From Nemophila menziesii (taxonomy: Eukaryota > Streptophyta > Magnoliopsida > Boraginales > Hydrophyllaceae): DNA of 64,000 nt. This document shows, piece after piece, positions 35,492 to 45,001 of the stretch. Numbering within the stretch: position 1 is the stretch's first letter; each line of letters opens with the position of its first letter. The stretch lies in the NCBI GenBank assembly GCA_029959085.1, contig JARWIR010000090.1, positions 1,426,001 to 1,490,000 on the forward strand. The letters run 5' to 3'. Position numbers and translations under genes: made by a program. The notes below the pieces were generated by a model that ran no database searches, was not told the DNA's origin, and saw only the letters and a program-made list of their open reading frames with translations.

Positions 35492-36003
35492 TGGTGGGTC
35501 CTGGTGTGTTATTAAATTAATGCGAAAGTAAAGGAACCACAATCACCGCAAGTGTACGGTTGTCCAAGTAATATTCGATAAATCGAGTTCGTTCGCAGGG
35601 ACGGATTAGGCACAACTCAGGTATTAATCGAAAAGTAGGAATAATTGCTTAACAGAAAAGAAAATAAATATTTTTGTTTTGTTTTTATAAATTAAAAGAT
35701 GCAAGAAAATAAATTACGGAATTAAAAGAAAGCAAATAAAAGAAATTTGAAACTTCAGATGAGAAAGAGTACTTGATCCTCGCAAGGGTTTCACCTAACC
35801 TATCTAATTCATGCTTTAGTTTAAGGGCTAAACTGATATTATTATGCTAGTCGGGACTCTAATATCTCCTAGCCCCCGTCAGGGTGGACCTAAGAGCTAT
35901 CCTACAGTATTACAAACCCCGTCAGGGTGAATATAAGCTACTTTCAGATGAATAATAATTTACCTCATTGGCTGCATGGTTAGTTAAGCCTGTCAAGGTC
36001 AAT
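35492..36003 (-). repeat. E4 5' LTR, truncated
   Basis: 512 bp matching about 25333-25844. It stops after GTCAAGGTCAAT, so the promoter part is gone and E4 cannot be transcribed from its own 5' LTR. Confidence 0.88.
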
Positions 36004-36647
36004 GAAAAATAGCATGATATCTCAACATTAAAAAGAGATTCATAGCTATAGAAAAGAAAAAGAAAAAATGAATGATTTGAAAAGAAAATATATTCGGACT
36101 GGCAAAGTGGAAATTTTAGGTGAATCATCCTTAGTGCTTATTGGGTTAATTTGGGGGACGCTAATTAAGCGCGTCAAAAGGGTTGAGTGAGAACGTTATT
36201 CGAGTGTAAACTCAAGCTCTTGGACAGATTGTTGATGGTAAGTGAGGAGAGAGCCAAAAGCTCACTTCAAATTTACCAAATATACATACCATACCGTCCT
36301 TAAGCCTACACTAAAACCGTAAAGACCTCGTGATTCCTAGATGCGCAGTGAGTTAACAGGGAGTATGTTAAGTGGAGCGTTCAAAGCAAGTAAAGATCGA
36401 GGAACACCCTATAGCCACCATCTTGAGATAAGTAATAAGCGTAACCTTCTAGCATTGTGAAATTAATTTTGGATTGATATTGTTTTGTATTTGATTTTGC
36501 ATGATAAGTGTAGGTGTATATTCATTCCTAGATTAGACTATATGAAATTTGTTTTAAGCTTTGCTTTGGGATTATTTTCTAGATTCTACCTTCTGTGTTT
36601 ACCTAAAAGATCCTTTGTTTTTATTTTACTTTGTCGGGACGACAAAG
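36004..36647 (+). other. E3 3' untranslated region, part after E4
   Basis: Collinear with E5 50280-50860: AAGTGAG...CTCACTT inverted repeat near 36240-36270, then the GTCGGGACGACAAAGG block. Its first 26 bp (to about 36029) repeat the sequence just left of E4 (25296-25325). Confidence 0.75.
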
Positions 36648-36664
36648 GTTTGAGTTTGGGGTCT
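36648..36664 (+). promoter_or_regulatory. Polypurine tract of E3
   Basis: GTTTGAGTTTGGGGTCT directly before the LTR at 36665. This marks 36665-38323 as a 3' LTR. Confidence 0.8.
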
Positions 36665-38323
36665 TGATGTCTCCCGATTTGTTCTAATTATTAGCCCCTT
36701 GGAGACATCCTTTTAGGTGAATAAATGACTTGTTTGATAGACTTTTAAAGCTTAATTGATCATATTGCACTTTCTCCCCTTGGAAATTAACTATTTACAG
36801 AATCTAAGCTTTTGTGCCTAAATTTGACTATTTTTAATTCAAAGTTAATCGGTTCTTGAATCTCATGAAAGACCAATCCAAGGAGAAGAAGTGAGAATAG
36901 AGTCTTAGTGTATTTTAGAGTGTTAGGAAGTGATTTTTAGTCGAGTTTCTATTTTTAGAGTACACTTTCCTATTTTGATTTCTTGATTTATTGATTTATT
37001 CTTTTTAAGCATATGCAGTTTAATTATTTATTTAATGTGAAGCTTTAAAAGATAAATGGTAATTACTTTGAGACCAAGTCAAGATGAGGATGAAAGGAAA
37101 GAAGATTTACATGGAAATAAGAAGATTTAGGAAAGATTTATTCAAAGGAGGAAAAGATAAAGCTGCCTTGTGAATCTGAAAATCCAGCCACGTTTTAGAG
37201 ATTAAATCATAATTAAAGATTGGCATGGATTCTGGACGAATGGTCTACACCAATAGAAAGAGCTTTCCAAGACAAGCAGTTTCATATATTGGAACTTCTC
37301 AAACGGATAAATATTGAAAAAAGATATGACCAAATCAAATCAGCAGCAAATCTTACCTTTCCTAGAATTTAGAGCTACGAATTTAAGAGTCTTTGCCTTG
37401 TCTTCCACTCTAAGTAATTCGACCTATGTCTTGCTAACACCTATAAATACACCCCTTAGACCTCATAATTCAGTACCTCTCAATAATCATTCAATATATA
37501 CATCTTTAGAGAGAGAGTCAGAACCACCTCTCAATTATCATTCAATATATACATCTTTAGAGAGAGAGTCAAAGACTTCAAGAGCAAGAAGGCAGAGGAG
37601 AAGCTAGTGCTGGAGGAATCCTGTTCTTCCATCAACAGTCATCTAATCCTTAGGTTATATATTTCTTTTCTGTAATTAAATATGATGTCTTTCTATTTAA
37701 TTTCAGTCTTTAAATTTATCATGAGCTAAACCTTTATATACTTGAGAATCGCAATAAAGGGATGAACCCTAGTTAATTTAATCTATGTTTTGAATTTGGG
37801 ATTGTTGTGATTTAAATTGAATTAGGTCTTAGATATTGGATATTACTTTGATCTTAATTACTATTTCTTTTCGGTACAACTAGAAATAGATTTTAGTATT
37901 TGGGCTATTCACTTTAGTGGCGAAGTGACCACCCGACAGGGGGCTAGGAGATATTAGAGTCCCGACTAATATTATAATTCCAATTCTGCCCTTAGACATA
38001 GCATAGATTATATTGATTAAGTGGATTCTTTTGCGAGACTCAAGTAACTCTCTTATCTGAAGTCAGTGTTTTATTTGCTTTTATTTATTTTAATTTAGGT
38101 TTTATTATTTGCATCTTTAGTTATTAGAAAACCAAACATAAATCTCTTCTTTACTTTTCTGTTAAACAATTATTCTTGCTATCTGATTAATACTGGAGTT
38201 GAACCTAATCCGTCCCTGAGAACGAACTCGATTTATCGAATATTACTTGGACAACCGTACACTTGCGGTAATTGTGGTTCCTTTATTTTTGCACTTAATT
38301 TAATAACACACCAGGACCCACCA
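36665..38323 (+). repeat. E3 second LTR (after PPT, yet followed by primer site and ORF)
   Basis: 1659 bp, about 99% identical by eye to 19728-21385, with TATA at 37442-37449. It has a PPT on its left, like a 3' LTR, and a primer site on its right, like a 5' LTR. That is the arrangement of the middle LTR of a tandem dimer. Confidence 0.88.
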
Positions 38324-38329
38324 AGTTTT

Positions 38330-38347
38330 TGGCGCCGCTGCCGGGGA
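38330..38347 (+). promoter_or_regulatory. Primer binding site after the second E3 LTR
   Basis: TGGCGCCGCTGCCGGGGA, as at 21392. Confidence 0.85.
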
Positions 38348-38486
38348 TTGCAGCGTGTAACCCCGGTGTTTAATCTTTAAGTAGTTTTAATTGTTTATTT
38401 ATTTTTTCAGTTTTACGCTTGGTTTTTGTTTTTGTTTTTGTTGTACAGATTTTTATTCAGGTAATGATCAAAAGGTTCTATTGAAG

Positions 38487-38887
38487 ATGTATAGAGGACA
38501 TTACCCGGATCCCGATCCATATGAATATTGGGAAGACTCTTCGGGACAACAACAATGGGGTAGTAACTTCTACCAACAACCTTATCAATACCCGCAAGAG
38601 CAAGGATGGAACAATCAATGGATCGGGAATAATCAACAACAACCATCATATCACTATCAGCAAGAGCAAGCATCGAACAACCAATGGGTTGAAAACATTC
38701 AACAACCTCCACCTCATCACTATCAGCAAGAAATTGACAATGAGATACGCTCTAAACTCCAGCGCTTAGTAGAGGAAACTAACGCCATCAATGCACGCAT
38801 GCAACAGATGGTAGAGGAATGGGGTAGTATGTCTTATGAAGATTCCACTCCCCCGAGGGATGGAAGCGATGAACCGGGAAAAGTAGT
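38487..38887 (+). pseudogene. E3 first ORF fragment, second copy
   Basis: Same protein as 21549-21949 (MYRGHYPDPDPYEYWED, identical by eye), cut at the same base where antisense E2 gag begins (38887/38888). The open frame continues spuriously to 38921. Confidence 0.6.
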
Positions 38888-39157
38888 ATGTCCGGTCAAG
38901 AAGAACTGGAACATCAAGTAATATACTTGCTCCCTAGTAACTCCTTTTACGATATAAGCATCACAGATCTGCATGAATTTCTGAATATATCGGATCGGAT
39001 CTTGATGTGCAACTCCGCTGAATAATCCATGAGATGCAAATTGAGTTAGCATCCCTGGATCTGGTTTAAATTTCGCGGCTTGGATTTCTGGAGCGCGAAT
39101 TCCTCGTGGCTCCACTCTAAACTCGATGGGTAGCTCAAGTCTCCTTGGGTTCTCCAT
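38888..39157 (-). pseudogene. gag: E2 gag, 5' part
   Basis: ATG 39157 (MENPRRLELPIEFRVEPRG), the gag domain start (FKPDPGMLTQFASHGLF, ICDAYIVKGVTREQVYYLM), cut after LTGH. The rest is at 19727-18831. Two residue changes distinguish it from the duplicate at 22219 (L to P, L to P). Confidence 0.8.
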
Positions 39158-39258
39158 CTGTAACTAAATCTGAAAAACAAAAACTAAAAACAAAAGCGTA
39201 AAATAGAACTAACTGAAATTAAAAGCACAAGATATATGCACAAGGACTAACGATGTAG

Positions 39259-39276
39259 TCCCCGGCAGCGGCGCCA
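39259..39276 (-). promoter_or_regulatory. Primer binding site of E2
   Basis: TGGCGCCGCTGCCGGGGA on the minus strand, 6 bp from the LTR end. Confidence 0.82.
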
Positions 39277-39282
39277 AAATCT

Positions 39283-40228
39283 TGGTGGGGCCTAGGGTGT
39301 GATAAAATAAGATATAAATAAAGTGTAAAAACACCCTAGAACTACACGGTTCTGCAAGTATACAGATCGTATGCAAGTTTTAGATTGAGATTCGTTCCGC
39401 AGAGACTACGAAGGTTAGAAGATTCTTATGCAAATATCAAGTGTAAATAATTAAAGCTAGAACAACTAAACGCAATTAAAAGTAAAGACAAATAAAGATG
39501 GATTGACAAACTAATTAACTAAATTAAAACTAAGAATTAAAAGACAGAAAATAAATACGAAAGAGAAGTGATATGAGAATATAGCTTAAGTTATTAGCAT
39601 GTAATCCCCACTAGTTTTGCCGTTCTAAACATGTAAGGGTGAATTATGTAGTATTTCCCTAATCGGTCCCAATTCGCTATCGGTAGTTTAAAATAGGATT
39701 TACCTGTGTCAATAAGGCTTCCTAAGCAAACTTTTTCTGTAATTGGCCAATAGTCACAAGGACTAAACCATAGTGATTATCTAGCTAGGTTGGGTTGTCA
39801 GATCAGACCTAAGACTAGACGTTATGTGCTAAACATGCAATTAAACACCGTTGTCAATGGTGACCTAATTACTAGATGGTAATTCTAATGGCTGCAGTCC
39901 ACAAGAACACAGAATATAAATCCAAACACATAAACAGAGAATGAAAACTATAATTCTATTTAAAACATTAAATTCCCAAATTAGATAGATGTCAATCAAA
40001 ACTAGGGTTCATACATATATGCTAAAACTCAAGCTAAAGAAATTTAGTTCATGAAATAAAAGAAAGAAATTACAAAACTAAAGGTAGAAGAAGACATTGT
40101 TGATGACAGCTCCTTCCAGACTTCTCTCTTGTGTTCTAAGCTTCCTCTTGGTTTAAGGTTTCACCAAGGATGATTTAAGAGTGTTAAGAGGATGTATTTA
40201 TCGTGTATAGGTTGACCTAAATCGTTTC
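39283..40228 (-). repeat. E2 5' LTR, lacking its U3 start
   Basis: About 946 bp ending (minus strand) GGCCCCACCA. A TATTTA-type promoter box may lie near 40195. It does not reach a TGATGTCTCCC start, so it is interrupted. The exact right border is uncertain. Confidence 0.65.
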
Positions 40229-40670
40229 TGAAAAAAATAAATAAAATAAATATTTATTATATTTATTTGATTGTCCGCCAAAATGTCAGTTAATAGTTTT
40301 TGTTTTGAATTTAAATATTTAAATATTTAAATTCAAAATCATGGGAAGTTATTTATCATATAACACCACCTCCCCATTATAATAGAACGATCTTATCATT
40401 ATCTGAGAGGAGTCAGAATTTAGACAACTTCTTTATTTTTACATCATTAAATTCAACGCTTAATATCTCTCTCTATATTTTTCTCTTCTCAATACAAAAA
40501 ATACACAAATCAAAAGAATCTGAGGCTCTTAGGTTGTGAACAAAAGTTCTTCTTCGCTGTAAGAAGATCTGTGATCCAAGCTATTGAATTTGTGTTTTAT
40601 TTCCGCTGCTCTTCAAGAGGTAAACACTTAAAAATCCTCTTGCTTCTTAATATCTAATTAATTCCTTTCA
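40229..40670 (+). repeat. Copia 5' LTR (left border tentative)
   Basis: The right end TTTCA is fixed by the primer site 2 bp later. The left end TGAAA is chosen because it pairs with TTTCA as a 5-bp terminal inverted repeat, giving 442 bp. Other TG starts (40269, 40284) cannot be excluded. Confidence 0.5.
40303..40338. repeat. 36-bp perfect palindrome in copia LTR
   Basis: Reads identically on both strands; arms TTTTGAATTTAAATATTT. It could extrude as a cruciform or fold in RNA. Confidence 0.9.
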
Positions 40671-40672
40671 AT

Positions 40673-40684
40673 TGGTATCAGAGT
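40673..40684 (+). promoter_or_regulatory. Copia primer binding site (initiator tRNA-Met)
   Basis: TGGTATCAGAGT, one base from the canonical copia site TGGTATCAGAGC. Confidence 0.85.
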
Positions 40685-41124
40685 ATGAAAGTTTTTTAAT
40701 TAGATTTATTATTTTTTTAAAAGAAAATTTGTCGAAGTTTTTTTTTGGACTGCTGCTCATATTTTGATCACACAGTATTATATATTTTATAACAAATGTA
40801 CTGTTTGATTATTAATTAATTTTGTGAATTAGTTTCGGCAAAATTTTGTGAATTAGCCTCCACTTTTAGTCATAAGCAATTAAACACCGTTGTCAATGAT
40901 TATTAGTTTGTTATGTTACTGCATGTATGCATGTATGAAATTGCTTCTGGGATGGTTTGAACCTAGGCAGTTCATACCAGTGACATGTAGCCTTACCAAT
41001 TTCACTGCCTTAACTTATTATTAATGAACATAGTTTCTGGAAACATGTTGTATTCTGTTTTTTCCTTGTTTCCTAATCGAATTTGGTGTAATTTTTATCG
41101 TTCTTATTTTTCTATATGTAGAAA
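40685..41124 (+). other. Copia leader, noncoding
   Basis: AT-rich and without an ORF. It contains a 23-bp segment (40876-40898) identical to part of the E2 LTR (39837-39859). Confidence 0.5.
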
Positions 41125-41706
41125 ATGATGGTAACACGATCCAGGGGATCACGGTAATCAAGGCTCCGCCTATTAAGAGATTACCGAATTCTTCATAGGA
41201 ACGTAAGAAATCCAAATGGACCACTAAGGGTTCATACACCACGTCGAGCAAGGACACCGGAACAAAAACAAACTTTGAGGAACAGTATCCAAGCTCTCCA
41301 TTATAGGAAGAAACCTCACCACACTCTAATTCAACACGTGGCAATTGTCAATAGGTTGATTCAGAATGTCATAGATTGGGGTGAGGATGGCTTATGTTGT
41401 GATGATTGCATGGTGGTAGTCTTTCGTAAAACATTGCCGAGAGAGTTGCGTAGGGATTTAGATATCCTATGGGAGGATAAGTTTCTAGCTAACCATGTTC
41501 ATGGAAGAGGTGATACATATAAGTGGCTTGTGTATGCTTTGACTGAATCTCACTTATGGAAGCACTTCAATAGTTCCATAAGGTCGGAACAATGCGGTTG
41601 TGGTATGCATTATCCAACCACTAATCTTGATAGATATTTTCCGATTGGAAAATATGAGGAAGTGAGATTTGAGGAGTCAATCCCTAAGTTAAGATATTGG
41701 ATATGA
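41125..41706 (+). pseudogene. Unrecognised ORF in the copia leader, one stop codon
   Basis: A frame of 194 codons from ATG 41125 (MMVTRSRGSR) with a TAA at 41155-41157, then open to a stop at 41706. The middle reads RVHTPRRARTPEQKQTLR and QALHYRKKPHHTLIQHVAI. The C-terminal part has Cys and Trp residues (WGEDGLCCDDC, EQCGCGMHYPT) and reads like a real globular protein. It lies between the primer site and gag, where copia elements normally have a short leader, and is preceded by a possible splice acceptor (TCTATATGTAG). It matches no copia domain I know. Candidates are a captured host gene piece or an element-specific leader protein. Confidence 0.45.
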
Positions 41707-42151
41707 AAGGTGTTTGCTAGTTGAACTTGCAGTAGGTAGTTTGTTTAAGTAGGTTGATTTCTTCGATGTTTTTTCATTCCATGTTTGTTAGAAATTACAT
41801 TAGTTGCTTTTATCCCTTTGATTCAGTATTTTCTTTATTGAACATTTTTTTTTCTAGTTATGTATGAATTCAACTATTTCTCTTTGCTTTTATGCTTTAG
41901 TTGTTTATTTTCATACAATATCGCTCTATTTATGTTAGAGTGAGTGGGAGTTCTTGAAGAACTTATTTTGCGGTTAATGATTTTGATTGAATGATTAAGA
42001 CAAACAAAATATAGTGATTCATGATTGGGAACATAGTGAACTTTCTTTATCACTTATTGTTATCTTTGTTATTCATTCCATTTGCATTAATAGCTTAGAG
42101 TTGTTAAATAAATGTATGTTATTAATGGAAATCTCTTACTTTATAGAGAAA
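41707..42151 (+). other. Copia leader, AT-rich part before gag
   Basis: No credible gene; T-rich sequence up to the gag ATG at 42152. Confidence 0.45.
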
Positions 42152-43296
42152 ATGGCATCAAAAACCATCATTGCTGATCTCAACAAAGGAGAAAAGATGA
42201 ATGGTGAGAACTATAACCTTTGGAAGCTCAAGATACATTATGTTCTAGAAGAGCAAGATGTTCTTGAGGCTGTTAACAACATCATGGCTCAGCCTGAGGA
42301 AGGCAACACAACTCAAAACAGAAGGGACATGGAGGCTTATGAGAAGTGGAAAAAGAAAGTTCCACTTCAAGAGGCATCTTGATAGGCTCCATGAATGACG
42401 ATCTTGTCTATGAATGTCAACGATACCTCACTGCTCACGAGATGTGGAATGCTCTTAATGAGAAGTATGGGGGTACGACTGTGACAAAGTTGCGTCAGTT
42501 GACCATTAAGTTTGAAACTTGCAAGAAGAAGCCTAACCAAACCATGCAACAACATCTCCGAGAGATGTCTAACATGATTAGGGAACTTAAGAATGCAGGT
42601 CATAACCTTACTGATGAACAACAAGTTCAAGCTGTGATCCGATCTCTTCCAAATAACTAGGAGCATTTGAAGATAAACTTGACTCACAATGACAACATCA
42701 AAACCTTTGATGATGTTGCTCGTCATGTGACATTGGAAGATGAACGTCTAGATGCAATTAAGCCTCAGGGTCAGGCTTATGTTACTGAGTCAAGTTCCCA
42801 CAAAGTTTCTGGCAATAAGCGCAAGAACAATGGGAAGAAGAACGGAAATGAGCATGTTTCCAAGAAGAACAAGAAAGGTGGTAACAATAAGGGAAAACGT
42901 TTTCGTAAGAAGAAAGACAAGAGTAAGATGAAATGCTTTAACTGTGACAAAATGGGTCACTTCGCTCGCGAGTGCAGCGAGCCTAGAAAGGTAGCAATGT
43001 CATTTACTTCTTGTAATTTTACTTATGTTACCAGTACTGTATTGCTTGCTGATTCTAATCCTTTGTGGACTGTGGACTCAGGAGCGACAGACCATGTAGC
43101 CAAAGACCGAGAGGCATATGTAGAGTACCGTCGGATTCCAGAGGGATCAAGGTGGATATATGTAGGAGACAACAATAAGGTTGAAGTCAAAGGAGTTGGC
43201 ACTTGCAAGTTGAACTTGCGAGGTGGTCAAACCTTGTACCTGCATGATGTACTTTACGCACCTGACATTCGACGAAACTTAGTCTCGCTCACTGTT
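42152..43296 (+). pseudogene. gag: Copia gag and start of protease
   Basis: ATG 42152 (MASKTIIADLNKGEKMNG). It has a copia gag domain (NYNLWKLKIHYVLEEQDV, MWNALNEKYGG), a CCHC zinc knuckle (CFNCDKMGHFARECSEP, near 42935) and the aspartic protease start (WTVDSGATDHVAKD, near 43075; VLYAPDIRRNLVS). A frameshift occurs near 42355 and a TAG at 42658-42660 replaces an expected Trp. Coding stops where the E5 LTR is inserted, within protease. The intact product would package the element RNA. Confidence 0.85.
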
Positions 43297-44858
43297 TGAT
43301 GTCTCCCTAATTGTTCTTATTTTCGACCCTTGGGAGACATCATTTTTTGTGTTTATTTACTTAATTTGATAGACTTTTGGACTAAATATGCAATAATATG
43401 ATTTTCCTCTTTTATTTCAAGCATTTTTAATTTATTAAGCTTTTGCGTGTAATATTGGTATTTTTAGTGTAAAGTTTACAGGTTTTAGATGTTAGCTAGA
43501 AGAGGAATCCAAAGGAGAAAGTCAAAGATCGTGAATTAGAGTCAAGACTTGAAGATAAATCCCGAAGATATTATTTTTAGAGCTGGAAATCCATTTTCCA
43601 GGCCATAGATTGCTGATTTAGAGGTTCTTAAGCGATGATTTAGCCACTGACCTTTGAATAGAAATCATTCCTTATCGAGTTATGGAACTTTAGCAACTGA
43701 AATGAGGTCAATCGGAGTCATAACGCATCGGGAAAAGCCGTTTTAGTGAAGGTGTATCAGCAGTTACGGGATTTTGGGCTTAGAAGTTGGGCTTGGACAT
43801 TTAATTAGTATTTTATTTTCTGGTCCAAGCCCTAATCCGTTTTTATGCTTATAAAAGGAGGTCTGGACTTCTATTTTTCATACAATTCATTCTTTACAAT
43901 TAAAAACACCAGAGAGAGCAACAGAAGGAAGGAAGAAGAAGCTGCTAGAGCTGGAGTGGGTCTATAGCTCCGTTCTCAGTCATTCCAATTCCGGAAATTA
44001 GGTTTCTTTTATCTTTTATTTGTAAGACAATATGAATTCCATTTATTTTAATTTAGTATTTCTTTTTAATATGAGCTAAACAATTCATAGTACTTGAGAA
44101 CAAACAATGGGTGAATCCCAAATCCTATTAATTAACGAATGTTGAATTTGAGTTTTTATTGAATTAAACTAAATTAGGGCTTTTACTCTTTTCAATAAAT
44201 TGAATTTATTTTACTGTTTTTAGCGTCATGAACTAGGAACCGGTGTTAGTATTTAGGCTATTCCAATTAGTGGCAATTGGATCATCCTGACGGAGGGTTT
44301 AAATACAGAACCATTTATTCAATCTAGGATAGAAGCTATTGATTCTGACGAACTTAGCTAATTCTAGGGCCAATGAGGTAATAAAACTTAAACATCCAAC
44401 GGTGGATCATATTTACCCTGACGGGACTAGTGACACGTTAGGATCGCCTTATAGTCCACCCTGACGGGGGTATAAGGAACTTAGAATCCCGACCATTGTA
44501 ATTGACTAATTTAGCCCTTAAACAACATTAGTTAGGAAATAAGATTGGGAGGATCCTTGCGTTCTCAAGTGCTACATCTCATATTGCGTTTTCACTCATT
44601 TTACTTGCATCTTAGCTTTTACTTGCATTTACAATTTGTCTTCCATTTAGTAGTTTTAATCAACAAAACCAAACAAACATTTTATTATCTTTTACTTTCA
44701 TAAGTGCATCACTCACTATTTGCTAGACATTGTGATCAACCATTCCGTCCTTGGAACGAATCTGATTTATCAGTTATACTACTTGGGACAACCGTACACT
44801 TGCGGTTGTGGTTCGATTAGCATTTGCATTTATTTTTAGAACACACAAAGGACCACCA
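43297..44858 (+). repeat. E5 5' LTR
   Basis: 1562 bp, TGATGTCTCCC...CCACCA, closely similar to the E1 LTRs in reverse complement. Confidence 0.92.
43850..43857 (+). promoter_or_regulatory. Putative TATA box of E5
   Basis: TATAAAAG, about 550 bp into the LTR as in E1. Confidence 0.55.
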
Positions 44859-44864
44859 AGTTTT

Positions 44865-44882
44865 TGGCGCCGCTGCCGGGGA
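44865..44882 (+). promoter_or_regulatory. Primer binding site of E5
   Basis: TGGCGCCGCTGCCGGGGA, 6 bp after the LTR. Confidence 0.87.
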
Positions 44883-45001
44883 CGGTAGCGTGTGACCACG
44901 GTGTTTATCCTTTAGTGATAGTTGCATTTATTTTTATTTTTGTTTTTATCAGTTTTACGCTTTTTGCTTGTTTAGTTTTCTCAGGTTTTTAGGTTTGGTG
45001 T

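Larger units (their letters stand above)
25333..36003 (-). mobile_element. E4: decayed Athila-like element with SINE insertion and truncated 5' LTR
   Basis: A 10.7-kb reverse element inside the 3' untranslated region of E3. Order on its strand: truncated 5' LTR (36003-35492), primer site, gag, protease, RT/RNase H, integrase broken by a SINE, palindrome array, ORF3 remnant, 3' untranslated region, PPT and full 3' LTR (27100-25333). At least four breaks were found: stops at 35300, 33956 and 31300, and a frameshift near 32680. The right border is odd: E3 sequence resumes 26 bp upstream of where it left off. Confidence 0.88.
38888..40228 (-). mobile_element. E2 5' end: gag start, primer site and 5' LTR
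   Basis: The 5' part of E2 on the far side of E3: gag 39157-38888, primer site 39276-39259 and LTR from 39283 rightward. The U3 part of the LTR is missing because a copia LTR begins near 40229. Confidence 0.8.
40229..43296 (+). mobile_element. Ty1/copia element, 5' fragment
   Basis: LTR, initiator-Met-type primer site, an extended leader containing an ORF, gag, and the first part of protease. It is cut at 43297 by the E5 LTR. No copia sequence was found right of E5, so integrase, RT and the 3' LTR are absent. The element is broken by a frameshift and stops, and is older than E5. Confidence 0.82.

Noticed and set aside
38886..38890. GTATG as the right target duplication of E3
   Set aside because: It differs by one base from GTATC, is not next to an LTR end, and gag codons conserved in other elements are missing here; a deletion junction fits better.
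40229..40670. MITE, because of the A/T palindrome
   Set aside because: The copia primer site directly follows, so this is an LTR.
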